Source: Sandaracinaceae bacterium | GTDB lineage: Bacteria; Myxococcota_A; Polyangia; Polyangiales; Houyiibacteriaceae | NCBI GenBank assembly: GCA_020633055.1 | Contig: JACKEJ010000006.1 | Coordinates: forward strand, 310,001-374,000 | DNA: 64,000 nt | Reading direction: 5' to 3' | Shown here: piece after piece, positions 38,561-47,435 of the stretch | How positions within the stretch are numbered: the stretch's first letter is position 1 | How the letters are laid out: the number at the start of each line of letters is the position of its first letter | Program-made: the position numbers and the translations under genes | The notes under the pieces: model-generated | Databases searched by the model: none | Seen by the model: the letters and a program-made list of their open reading frames with translations, nothing else | Told to the model about the DNA's origin: nothing

Positions 38561-39216
38561 GTCGCACCGGCACGAACACGGGCGACGCGGGTACGAACCC
38601 GGACACGGCGCTCGCGAACGCGACCGTCGACCCCGCGCCGAGGCTCGTCGTGGCGACCACCTCGCCGTACCGGCTCGAGCTGATCGCGCGGCTGGGCGTG
38701 CCGTACGTGGCGGTGGCCCACCGCTGCGACGAGGACGCCTTCAAGGGCCGCGGAACCCGGCCCACCGACCTGGCGATGCAGCTGGCGCGCAAAAAGGCCG
38801 AGAGCGTGGCCTTGGACCACCCGGGCGCGTTCGTGCTCGGGTCGGACCAGGTGTGCGTGTTCGGCGAGGAGATCCTCAGCAAGCCGGGGACCGCCGCGCG
38901 GGCGGAGGCGCAGCTCGCGCGGCTGCAGGGCACCACCCACGAGCTCGTCACCGCGGTGGCCCTGCGACACCCCGATGGCCAAGTGCGCGAGCGTCTCTCG
39001 GTGCACCCCATGACCATGCGCGCGCTCTCGGCGGCCGCCATCGCGCGCTACGTCGCCGCAGACCAGCCCCTCGACTGCGCGGGCAGCTACAAGGTGGAGG
39101 GGCGCGGCATCACGCTCTTCGAGCGCATCGGTGGGGACGACTTCACGGGCATCATCGGGCTCCCGCTCATCGCGCTGACCGACCTCCTGGGCGACGCCGG
39201 TTTCGAGGTGCCGTAG
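38557..39216 (+). CDS. maf: Maf-family nucleotide pyrophosphatase
   Basis: 219 residues, Maf/YceF-type, hydrolysing non-canonical or pyrimidine nucleoside triphosphates and protecting against misincorporation. Core motifs include TTSPYRLELIARLG near residue 34 and GSDQV near 94, with the YKVEG motif later. An extra N-terminal 25 residues are Thr/Ala-rich and may not be natural. The start overlaps the dehydrogenase stop; its own stop touches the next ATG. Confidence 0.93.
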   Translation: MSRTGTNTGDAGTNPDTALANATVDPAPRLVVATTSPYRLELIARLGVPYVAVAHRCDEDAFKGRGTRPTDLAMQLARKKAESVALDHPGAFVLGSDQVCVFGEEILSKPGTAARAEAQLARLQGTTHELVTAVALRHPDGQVRERLSVHPMTMRALSAAAIARYVAADQPLDCAGSYKVEGRGITLFERIGGDDFTGIIGLPLIALTDLLGDAGFEVP

Positions 39217-39720
39217 ATGAACCCGGCGCCCGTCGACTACCTGGGTGGCTACCCGGAGGAGCTGCGCGACAAGGCGCTTCGGGCGCGGCGCGAGGGCACG
39301 CTCGAGCGTCGCCTGCTGGAGCGCTACCCGCTGGGCCACGAGATCACCACCAACGCGGCCCTCTACGACTTCGCGCAGGGCATCAAGCGCGAGCACCTGC
39401 GCAGCTCCCCTCCGCTGGCGAAGGTGCGCTACCACGACAAGTTGAGCACGCTCCACAAGGCGTTCGGGCTGCACACCTACGCCGTGCGCGTGCAGGGCGC
39501 GAACCTCAAGAGCCAGAACGAGATCCGCATCGCGAGCTTGTTCAAGGAGCTGCCGCTCGCGTTCCTGCGCATGGTCGTGGTGCACGAGCTCGCGCACCTG
39601 CGCCACAAGGAGCACGACAAGGCGTTCTACCGGCTGTGCCAGCACATGGAGCCGGACTACCTGCGCCACGAGCTCGACCTGCGGCTGCTGCTCTTCGCGC
39701 GGCAGCCCGATCAAGCGTAG
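39217..39720 (+). CDS. YgjP-like metallopeptidase-domain protein
   Basis: 167 residues with an HELAH zinc motif (His123, Glu124, His127), a third ligand candidate His133 in HKEHDKAFY, as in the YgjP/DUF45 metal-dependent family related to SprT-type proteins. Starts on the base after the Maf stop, so co-translated. The last 10 bases overlap the convergent dam gene. Function in vivo unknown. Confidence 0.9.
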   Translation: MNPAPVDYLGGYPEELRDKALRARREGTLERRLLERYPLGHEITTNAALYDFAQGIKREHLRSSPPLAKVRYHDKLSTLHKAFGLHTYAVRVQGANLKSQNEIRIASLFKELPLAFLRMVVVHELAHLRHKEHDKAFYRLCQHMEPDYLRHELDLRLLLFARQPDQA

Positions 39721-40622
39721 TTGCGCACGACCACCTCGCTGACCTTGCCGCGGCGCAGCCCGTTCGAGTTGATCGCGCGCGGAGCCTCGATGGTGCTGAT
39801 GTGGAAGTCCGCGTACAGCTCGCGGATGAACGGCACGTCGCTGTTGCTGAGCATCAGCTTGGCCCCGCGACGGTGCAGCTCCTTGAACACGTCGCGCAGG
39901 CGCGTCTGGTCCGCTTGGGTGAAGCCGTCGCGCGCGTAGCTGGTGAAGCTGGCGGTGGTGGAGACGGGCTCGTAGGGCGGGTCGAAGTAGACGAAGTCAC
40001 CCGGGCGCGCGCGGTCGAGCAGCTCCTCGAAGCCAGCCTGGCGCACGTCGGCGTGAGCCAGCGCGGCGCTCGCGCTGCGCAGCCCGCTCGCGTCGAGGAT
40101 GGTGGGGTTCTTGTACTTGCCCGCGGGCACGTTGAACTCGCCGCGTTGGTTCACGCGGTGCAGCCCGTTGAAGCAGGTCTTGTTCAGGTAGATGAACATG
40201 GCCGCGCGCAGCGGCTGCTTGTGGCCCTCGCCTGCGTTGTAGCGCTCGCGCACGCGGTAGTAGGTGTCGGGCGCGTGCCCCGCGGCCGCCAGCGGCGCGA
40301 GGGAACGGATGACGCCTTCCACGTCGTCGCGGATGGAGCGGTAGACGTGCACCAGGTCGGGGTTGATGTCGCTCAGCGCGGCCCGCTGCGGCTGCCGGGC
40401 GAAGAACATCGCGCCCCCGCCGACGAAGGGCTCCACATGCCGCATGCGCGCCACGCCCGGGGGCAGCAGCGGCTCCAGCTGCCCCATCAGGCGCCCCTTG
40501 CCACCCACCCACTTGATGAAGGGTGAGGGGCGCGGTAGGTCGCGCAGCGGACGGGCCGGGACGACCGAACCCATGGGGATCTTCTGGAGCGGGAGGCGCG
40601 CGATGGCGGCGGGGGTAGCCAT
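39711..40622 (-). CDS. dam: DNA adenine methylase (D12 class)
   Basis: 303 residues. The AdoMet-binding motif FVGGG (66-70), catalytic DPPY (214-217) and a target-recognition region in between identify a class D12 N6-adenine methyltransferase of the Dam group. The start at 40622 (MATPAA) was preferred over an upstream in-frame ATG because the family begins near FIKWVGGKG. No restriction endonuclease is adjacent, so it may be a solitary methylase with a GATC-type target, which is not proven here. Confidence 0.93.
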   Translation of the reverse strand: MATPAAIARLPLQKIPMGSVVPARPLRDLPRPSPFIKWVGGKGRLMGQLEPLLPPGVARMRHVEPFVGGGAMFFARQPQRAALSDINPDLVHVYRSIRDDVEGVIRSLAPLAAAGHAPDTYYRVRERYNAGEGHKQPLRAAMFIYLNKTCFNGLHRVNQRGEFNVPAGKYKNPTILDASGLRSASAALAHADVRQAGFEELLDRARPGDFVYFDPPYEPVSTTASFTSYARDGFTQADQTRLRDVFKELHRRGAKLMLSNSDVPFIRELYADFHISTIEAPRAINSNGLRRGKVSEVVVRNYA

Positions 40623-40709
40623 GTGTGCGACGCTATCCCACATGTACGTGTCGCCCAAAAAAGCGGCTGGCCGGGACTGTGTGCGTGGCTGCTATCGTTC
40701 GCCACCGCC

Positions 40710-42002
40710 ATGACCATTCGCAGCGACACCGAGCCCGGAACCGATCACACGAGCGCGCTCGAGCTCATGGGGGCCTTTCGCAACGTGCCCCGCACAGGCG
40801 TCATCTACGTTACCGTGGAGGCCCAGAAGCGGGGCTTCCAGCTGGGCGCCGAGGGATGGTGCAACCTCGGACAAGGGCAGCCCGAGACGGGGCCGCTTCC
40901 CGGCGCGCCGCCTCGCGTGACCAGCGTCCCGGTGGGCGCGGACGACCTCGACTACGCCCCGGTGCCAGGCATCCCCGAGCTGCGCGCGGCCGTCGCCAAC
41001 CTGTACAACGAGCTCTTTCGCAAGGGGAAGGCCTCGCAGTACGGCCCCGAGAACGTTGCCATCTGCGGCGGCGGGCGGGTGTCCATCATGCGCGCCTGTG
41101 CGGCCATCGCGCCGGTGCATCTGGGACACTTCCTGCCGGACTACACGGCCTACGAAGAGCTGCTGGACGTGTTCCGGCGCTTCCAGCCCATCCCCATCCT
41201 GCTGGACCCCGCGCAGGGCTACGAGTTCACGGCCGACGACCTGCGGCGCGAGGTGATGGGGCGCGGGCTGGGCGCCATCCTGATGAGCAACGCGTGCAAC
41301 CCCACGGGCAAGCTGGTGCACGGCGAGGCCCTACGCGCCTGGGTCGACGCGGCGCGCGAGCTGGACTGCGCGCTGCTCATGGACGAGTTCTACTCGCACT
41401 ACGTGTGGGTGGGGGACAAGCCCATCGTCAGCGCGGCGGAGTACGTCGACGACGTCAACCGCGACCCCATCGTCGTCTTCGACGGGCTCACCAAGAACTG
41501 GCGCTACCCGGGCTTCCGCACCACGTGGGTGCTGGGCCCCAAGACGTTCATCGAGTCCGTCGCGAGCGCGGGCTCGTTCCTGGACGGCGGCGCGGTGGCC
41601 CCCATGCAGCGCGCCGCGGTGGAGCTGGTGCAGGTCGCGCCGACGCTGGCCGAGACCGAGGCCATCCGCAGCACGTTCATCAAGAAGCGCGACCGCTTGG
41701 TGTCGGGCCTGCGCGAGCTGGGGATCACCTTCGCCGTGGAGCCCGAGGGCACCTTTTACGCGTGGGGCGACCTCAGCGCGCTGCCCGAGTCCATCCGCCA
41801 CGGTGAGGACTTCTTCAAGGCCGCGCTCGAGCACAAGGTCATCTGCGTGCCCGGGCACTTCTTCGATGTGAACCCCGGCAAGCGGCGCATGGGCCGGCCC
41901 AGCCGCTTCCGGCACCACGTGCGCTTCTCGTTCGGGCCCGACATGGAGGTCATCGAGACGGCCCTCGCGCGTCTGGGCGAGATGATCCGCAGCCACCGCT
42001 GA
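40710..42002 (+). CDS. Class I/II PLP-dependent aminotransferase
   Basis: 430 residues. Fold-type I features: the PLP-phosphate region, SNACNPTG, MDEFYSHY and the lysine in LTKNWRYPGFR. The N-terminal GWCNLGQGQPETG is also typical of the family. Substrate not known. Its last 53 bases overlap the convergent C25 protease gene. Divergent from dam. Confidence 0.92.
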   Translation: MTIRSDTEPGTDHTSALELMGAFRNVPRTGVIYVTVEAQKRGFQLGAEGWCNLGQGQPETGPLPGAPPRVTSVPVGADDLDYAPVPGIPELRAAVANLYNELFRKGKASQYGPENVAICGGGRVSIMRACAAIAPVHLGHFLPDYTAYEELLDVFRRFQPIPILLDPAQGYEFTADDLRREVMGRGLGAILMSNACNPTGKLVHGEALRAWVDAARELDCALLMDEFYSHYVWVGDKPIVSAAEYVDDVNRDPIVVFDGLTKNWRYPGFRTTWVLGPKTFIESVASAGSFLDGGAVAPMQRAAVELVQVAPTLAETEAIRSTFIKKRDRLVSGLRELGITFAVEPEGTFYAWGDLSALPESIRHGEDFFKAALEHKVICVPGHFFDVNPGKRRMGRPSRFRHHVRFSFGPDMEVIETALARLGEMIRSHR

Positions 42003-45000
42003 CCGCGCGGCGCGAACGCCTACGGACGGCGAGCGCGAGCCCGAGGACCCACGCCCCGACAAGCGCCGCCGGGCCGCCGTGGGAGGTCACCGAGGCGGAG
42101 CACCGGATGGGGATGAACACGTCGGAGCCACCTCCGGTCGAGGGGGGCTCGGGCGCGACGACCCGGCCCGTGCGCATGGCCGGGTCGCCCAGTAGGTTGA
42201 AGAGGCGTGCGGCGTCGTACTGACCCCCGAGCGACCGCGTGGCGGCGAGGGTGGCGTCGCCCAAGCGCGCGTTGTCCGCATACAGCGTCGCCACGACGGG
42301 GCCCGCCAGCGCGTCGGCATCCGCCAGCGTGGTTTGCCCGGAGGGGCCGAACACCGCGACAGCGCCCTGCGGCAGTCGCACGAGCTCCTCTGCGATGCTC
42401 TGGAAGCCGGGCACGTCGAAGCGCCCCACCGAGCAAGACATCGTGAAGTGCAGCGCAGGGAGACCGCTCGGGTCCAGGCCGGGTAGATCCTGGCTCCGCA
42501 GGATTCCGTCGCGCCCGATGCGGTCCAAGCCGCCGTGCCCGAAGTAGAAGACGGCGTCCGGCGACTCCGCCAGCGCCGCGTGGAGCTCCGTGCGGGCGTC
42601 CGCGACTGCGCCGCTCTGGGCTACGGCGGCCAGCGTGAAGTGGGTCGGAGCCTGCGCGCTCGCGGCCGCCGCGGCCGTGACGAAGTCGTCGCCCATGCTG
42701 GGGCGATCGGCGACGGTCAGCAGCGTCTCGTGTGCGCGCTGCTCGTAGGCCAGGATGCGCTCCACCATCTGGCTGAGCTCGGCCGCCGAGCTCGCTGGGA
42801 GGCGTCCCACCGGGATCGCGGGACCGGAGGTCAGCGAGTCGGAGACGAGGTACCCGTCCGTGGCGAAGAGACCCCCGACCGTGCGCGTGATCGGGCTGGG
42901 CACGAGGTTGTCCCCGAACCCGCGCAGGTCGCGGAAGTCGTACGTGCCGTGTCCCGCCAAGAGGACGTAGCGCGGCGGCACGCTCCACTCCCTGCGGGCG
43001 CGCGTGAGGAAGGTACGAATCGCCTCGGGGTCGGGCACGCCGTCCGAGTGCGTGTCGAAGATGTCCTGGACGTCCACCACCACCGTGGAGAGGCCGTCCG
43101 CAGCGCGCGCGTCGACCAGAGGGGCGATGGCGTTCAGCAAGCTGCGGTGCGTGATGACGACATACTCCGCGGCGAGGTCGCCTGAGATGTCCGTGGGGTG
43201 CGCGCCTCGTACTGACCTGGGGGAGAGCGTCTCGCCGCGGTCGATCCAGTAGCGGCGCCCCGCCATCACGCGGAAGCTCACGGTCCCGGCCTCCACGGCG
43301 AGGCCTTCGAGGATGCGCGGCGCCGACGGGGTGCTCACATCGAGCACACGGAGCCCTTCGTCCTCGGGCACCGTCACCACGCCGTCTGCGCTCGCGTCGA
43401 ACGCACCCGCTTCGCCGCCGAACGCGCTCGGGACGGCGATGTCGAGCTGGTCCACGTAGAGGAACCCCACGTTCGTGCGCACCTCGACGGCGTGCGTGCC
43501 AGCCGACAGCAGCGCCGCGTCCACCTCGAACGTCAGCGGCTCTCGGCCGCCGGCTGGGGTCCGCGTGCCAACGAGCGTCCCGTCCACGAGCAGTGACACG
43601 TCGCCGCCGTCATAGCCGGGGATGGTCTGCACCTCGACCGTGACCGAGGCGTCGTCCAGGGCCGCTCCAGCGAGCGCGAACGAGGTGCGCAGCGGGGCGG
43701 TCGGCGAGACCGTCTGCCAGAACCACAAGTCACTGCGCGGATCCTCCACCACCACCATGCCGGCGAAGACCTCCTGCTCGAGGTGGATGCTGCGTACGTA
43801 CGTGTCCAACGCCGCGCCGCCGTCGGGCGTGGCGTCCTCGGTGGCGAACGCGCTGCCGCCTCCGTCGAGGCGCACCAGGTAGTGACGCACATCCGAGAAG
43901 ACGTGGTCGGGCGCGTCGGCGTAGAACAGCACGCCCCCTGGGTGGCGCTCGTACGGCACCGCGGCCCCCGCGCCGCTGATCGTGAGCTCGCCGGTCGTGA
44001 TGGCCGACGTGACCGCACCAAGGGAAACGCCGAGCGCGTCCGCGAGCGCCACGCTGCTGACGAGGACGAGACCCTCGGACGGCACGAGCACCCGCGCGAC
44101 GTCACCCGGTTCGTCGTCGGCGTCCTTGGCGCGCACCACGATGGGGGCTGTGTGCGGAAGTGACGCGAAGGGAGCCGCGGTCGAGACGGAGAGGTCGTCG
44201 GAGACAGCCTCGCCGCCCAGCTCGTACGTGGCGCGCGCCCCACTGACATCCAGCTCCACCACGCGGAGCGCACCCGTCAGCCCGACGGGCAGGTGGAACG
44301 CATACACGCCACCCCCGGGCTCGGAGAGCGCGGGCAACAGCTCGGACACGGGGGCGAAGCCGGTGCCGTCGTCGTGCTCCACGATGAACCCCAGCGTCCC
44401 AGTCTCGGACGAGGTCTCCCACGTCAGCATGCGCCCGCGCTGCTCCACGCCGACCATGCTGACGTGCAGCAGCGGCGCAGCAGACTGGAGACAGAGCTGC
44501 CCGTTGCTCCTCGTGCGGCTCTCCTCCGACTCGATCAGATAGGAGATGCCCTGGTTCGCTTGGAAGGTGCACGTGGCGGTACCCGTGCACATGATCGCGG
44601 AGTCGCTCAGCCGTCGGGTCTGGGTGTCGAGTCCGCCGAAGCCGCTCGCGCTGGTCGTGGCCACCGAGTCGGTGGTGTCGGTGAGGGTCGGCGCGTAGAG
44701 GAACCAGTTCGGTTCACCGCTGTCCGTGTGCGCGATGCAGTTGCCCGGCGAGCTGGTGGCCGAGGTGATGCTGCGGACCAGCAAGAGGGACCCGCGCACG
44801 CCCAACGAGTTGGACCCCTTGGTCATCCGGATGCGATAGCGACGCCCCGCTACAGGGTAGATCGGGACCACCTGCGCCCGGGTGCAGTTCGCCTCGAAGA
44901 TCGCCCCCTGATAGGCCGCCGACCCGACGGTGGTGAACGTCCCCGAGTTCAGCACGAGCTCTTCTTCGACGAACAGCGTGCCAGCGCCCGAGCCCTCGCA

Positions 45001-45174
45001 GCGCGACTGCCCGACGAAGATGTCGCCCGCCCCAGCCGTGTAGGGTGCGCTGGTGCACGCCGTGCCAAAGAACCCAGGCGTGCAGTCGGACACCGTCGTG
45101 GACGCACGAGCGGGGAGCGATGGAGCCAACGTGACCGCAACCGCCACGAGTGTGGCGCAAATTGACAAACGCAT
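41950..45174 (-). CDS. C25 gingipain-like cysteine peptidase with C-terminal membrane sorting tail
   Basis: 1074 residues from ATG 45174. Signal peptide with Ala-rich cleavage site (residues 1-28). The large N-terminal part is strand-rich. The catalytic pair of family C25 appears near the C-terminus: His880 in YFGHGG and Cys914 in TMSCSVG. After Cys1025 comes a short hydrophobic segment and an Arg cluster (about 1033-1055), a layout like the MYXO-CTERM sorting signal. Probably a cell-surface protease. Ends 53 bases inside the aminotransferase gene. Confidence 0.88.
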   Translation of the reverse strand: MRLSICATLVAVAVTLAPSLPARASTTVSDCTPGFFGTACTSAPYTAGAGDIFVGQSRCEGSGAGTLFVEEELVLNSGTFTTVGSAAYQGAIFEANCTRAQVVPIYPVAGRRYRIRMTKGSNSLGVRGSLLLVRSITSATSSPGNCIAHTDSGEPNWFLYAPTLTDTTDSVATTSASGFGGLDTQTRRLSDSAIMCTGTATCTFQANQGISYLIESEESRTRSNGQLCLQSAAPLLHVSMVGVEQRGRMLTWETSSETGTLGFIVEHDDGTGFAPVSELLPALSEPGGGVYAFHLPVGLTGALRVVELDVSGARATYELGGEAVSDDLSVSTAAPFASLPHTAPIVVRAKDADDEPGDVARVLVPSEGLVLVSSVALADALGVSLGAVTSAITTGELTISGAGAAVPYERHPGGVLFYADAPDHVFSDVRHYLVRLDGGGSAFATEDATPDGGAALDTYVRSIHLEQEVFAGMVVVEDPRSDLWFWQTVSPTAPLRTSFALAGAALDDASVTVEVQTIPGYDGGDVSLLVDGTLVGTRTPAGGREPLTFEVDAALLSAGTHAVEVRTNVGFLYVDQLDIAVPSAFGGEAGAFDASADGVVTVPEDEGLRVLDVSTPSAPRILEGLAVEAGTVSFRVMAGRRYWIDRGETLSPRSVRGAHPTDISGDLAAEYVVITHRSLLNAIAPLVDARAADGLSTVVVDVQDIFDTHSDGVPDPEAIRTFLTRARREWSVPPRYVLLAGHGTYDFRDLRGFGDNLVPSPITRTVGGLFATDGYLVSDSLTSGPAIPVGRLPASSAAELSQMVERILAYEQRAHETLLTVADRPSMGDDFVTAAAAASAQAPTHFTLAAVAQSGAVADARTELHAALAESPDAVFYFGHGGLDRIGRDGILRSQDLPGLDPSGLPALHFTMSCSVGRFDVPGFQSIAEELVRLPQGAVAVFGPSGQTTLADADALAGPVVATLYADNARLGDATLAATRSLGGQYDAARLFNLLGDPAMRTGRVVAPEPPSTGGGSDVFIPIRCSASVTSHGGPAALVGAWVLGLALAVRRRSRRAVSGGCGSSRPDARGPSR

Positions 45175-45357
45175 CGGAAATATCTGCCTGTTGCTGAAGG
45201 GTGATGCAAGGGGGCCCCCCACATCGTGGCACCTCGACGCACCCGTGGCGGTCTGGATGAGGCAGCCAAGCCCGCGCGTTGATCCCGTGTCATCTCACCC
45301 TCGGCGCCCTCGGGTCCGGCTCGGCCCTCGCCAGAAAGCGCTCCTCCGAGGAGCGCG

Positions 45358-46254
45358 TCAGCGCGCGACGTGCTCGTACAGCGCGCAGCCCACGGTGAGG
45401 CCGCCGCCCGCGTTCACGAACAGCACTCGCTCACCGTCACTCAGCGGCTGGCGCTCACGGGCCAGGTGCCAGCCGAGCGTGCAGGCCGAGGTGTGGGTGT
45501 CGGCGTGCGTCTTCCATGTGCTCAACAGGGCGCCGGGGTGCAGGCCGAGACCCTCCGCGAGCTGCGCGCCGAAGGTCTCGCTGGGCTCCGAGCAGATCAG
45601 TCGCAGAGCGGAACGCTGCGCGCCCGTCTCGTCCAGGAACGCGTTGGCCGTCTCCCGCGCGAACGCCTGCAAGCGCTCCAGATAGTCCGGCGCGCGCACC
45701 ACGTCGATGGTGGTGCGGCTCTTGGTGCCGCGGACGGCGATGTCGCACGAGCCAGTCTGGCCATCGAAGGCCACGGGGGACGTACGCTGCTGGACGGCCC
45801 CAAAGCCTCGGTCTCCGGGCGCCAGTCGCAGCAGCATGGCCGAGCCCAGGGGCGTGATGGGGAACGTGGGGTCGGGCTGTCCGGAGGGCGGGCAATCGGC
45901 CGCGACGATGAGGGCGTACTCCTTGCGGCGCGTGGTCAGCATGGCGCGCAGCACGGTCACGGCGTTGAGCAGGCCGCACGCGCCGTTGTTCAGGTCGAAG
46001 GAGAACACCTCGCGCGTGCCTGGGAACTTCCGGATGTCCGGCGACATCTCGAGGGCGTGCTGGATGAGGGCGCAGACCGACGGCTCGCACATGTTGTGGT
46101 GCCGGAACACGCCCACGTTGACGAGGAAGTCCACGTCGCCGACGGCGAGGCCGGCCTGCTCGAGGCAGGCGCGCGCCGCGGCCGCGCTGTGGCTGATGGA
46201 GTCCACGGTGGCGTCGACCGAGCTCAGCCCGGTGCTGTGAATGTAGAGTCCCAC
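45358..46254 (-). CDS. KAS III-like partner protein, apparently degenerate
   Basis: 298 residues from a GTG at 46254, which directly follows the stop of the companion ketosynthase. The fold is that of FabH/thiolase enzymes and Cys93 is in the nucleophile position (LNNGACGLL). By eye the canonical His segment (HQ) is replaced by SEPSETF and the Asn position (GNTS) by HADTHTS, so it may not catalyse Claisen condensation alone. It may form a heterodimer, as in two-subunit OleA-like systems. Part of the minus-strand arm of the 45-50 kb locus. Confidence 0.85.
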   Translation of the reverse strand: MGLYIHSTGLSSVDATVDSISHSAAAARACLEQAGLAVGDVDFLVNVGVFRHHNMCEPSVCALIQHALEMSPDIRKFPGTREVFSFDLNNGACGLLNAVTVLRAMLTTRRKEYALIVAADCPPSGQPDPTFPITPLGSAMLLRLAPGDRGFGAVQQRTSPVAFDGQTGSCDIAVRGTKSRTTIDVVRAPDYLERLQAFARETANAFLDETGAQRSALRLICSEPSETFGAQLAEGLGLHPGALLSTWKTHADTHTSACTLGWHLARERQPLSDGERVLFVNAGGGLTVGCALYEHVAR

Positions 46255-47319
46255 TCAGAGGCCCATCCGGCTGACGGTGACGGAGATGGCGCCGGTGACG
46301 ATGCCGGAGGCCGCAGGGAAGAAGAGGAGCTTGTCGCCGGCGCGCACGCGCCCGTCGCGAAGCGCCTCGTAGAGCGCGACGAAGTGTGACGTGGACGACG
46401 TGTTGGCGCAGGTCTCGAGCACGTGGATGGGTGGCGGCATCTTCGTCCCCAGCGCCTCCTCCGCGATGCTGACGCTCTTGTCGGTGAAGCGCAGTCCGAG
46501 CTGGTGCGGCACGAGGTGGTCGAAGGCCTCCTCCTCGAACGTGGAGCCGCGTTCGGCCAGCACACGCTCCACCACGAAGGGCCACAGGCGCAGGTTGTCG
46601 CCGGCGTGGAGCTTGCTGTTCTTCGTGTACAGCGCGATGCCCGACGTGAGCTCGCTCGGCTTCCCGAGGCACAGGAGCGCCGCCTCGGTGCAAGAGATCA
46701 TCTCCACGAAGCCGACGTGGTCGTCCGCGCTGGGTTCGCCGTCCAGGATGACCGCGGTCGCGGCGTCACCGACGGTGAGCGACGCGAACTGCTCGTCGAA
46801 GGGTGAGCTGATCTCGCGCACCGCCGTCTCCGAGATGGCGCTGTTGCACTCGCCGCACACCACCATGCCGTTCTTCACCACCCCGGTGCGGATGAGGTTC
46901 TCGAGCAGGTACACGCCCGTGAACATGCCGGCGCAGGCGTTCGACACATCGAAGTTGAGCGCCTGCGTTGCGCCCAGGGCGTTCTTGACCCAGAGGCTCA
47001 TGGCCGGCTCGAGGAAATACTCTGCCTCGCCCTTCACCCGCGTGATGGCTCCGCTGATGATCACGTCGAGGTCCTCGGCGCGGTAGCGCGAGCGGCCGAG
47101 GCAGTCGCGCGCTGCCCGCAGGGACATGCTCAGGGTGTCCTCACCGTCGCCGCGCACATGGCGGGAGGCGATCCCCGTCACCTGCTCCAGCGCGAACACC
47201 GGGGGCGCCTGCAGGCGGTCCACCAGCTCCTGGGTGGTCACGGTTCGCTCTGGAAGATAGAGTCCCAGGCTCTCGAAGCGGACATGGTGGTCTTGGGTCT
47301 GCGGCGTGGGAGCGGTCAT
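46255..47319 (-). CDS. 3-oxoacyl-ACP synthase III-type ketosynthase (OleA/FabH-like)
   Basis: 354 residues from ATG 47319. All three catalytic residues of KAS III are seen: Cys129 (SNACAGM), His272 (VPHQLGL) and Asn306 (CANTSST). It condenses acyl thioesters; a head-to-head condensation as in OleA is suggested by the neighbouring OleC- and OleD-like genes but not proven, since its sequence is also FabH-like. The next gene begins immediately after its stop. Divergent from the OleC-like gene over a 116-base intergenic region. Confidence 0.9.
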   Translation of the reverse strand: MTAPTPQTQDHHVRFESLGLYLPERTVTTQELVDRLQAPPVFALEQVTGIASRHVRGDGEDTLSMSLRAARDCLGRSRYRAEDLDVIISGAITRVKGEAEYFLEPAMSLWVKNALGATQALNFDVSNACAGMFTGVYLLENLIRTGVVKNGMVVCGECNSAISETAVREISSPFDEQFASLTVGDAATAVILDGEPSADDHVGFVEMISCTEAALLCLGKPSELTSGIALYTKNSKLHAGDNLRLWPFVVERVLAERGSTFEEEAFDHLVPHQLGLRFTDKSVSIAEEALGTKMPPPIHVLETCANTSSTSHFVALYEALRDGRVRAGDKLLFFPAASGIVTGAISVTVSRMGL

Positions 47320-47422
47320 CGCGATCAGTCTACGGGCCCGGGCGAAGGCGCAAGCACGCTCGGTACTGTATGTCACTGTGCTACATGTGCGTCCACTCGA
47401 CACACGAACATTTTGGGCTAGC

Positions 47423-47427
47423 AGGAG
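47423..47427 (+). promoter_or_regulatory. Shine-Dalgarno site deciding the OleC-like start
   Basis: AGGAG lies eight bases before GTG 47436, selecting that codon over the in-frame ATG at 47370, which has no such site. Confidence 0.65.
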
Positions 47428-47435
47428 AGCCTCTC

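Noticed and set aside
45175..45357. A regulatory RNA or gene between the C25 protease and the ketosynthase pair
   Set aside because: Only 183 bases without a convincing hairpin or frame.
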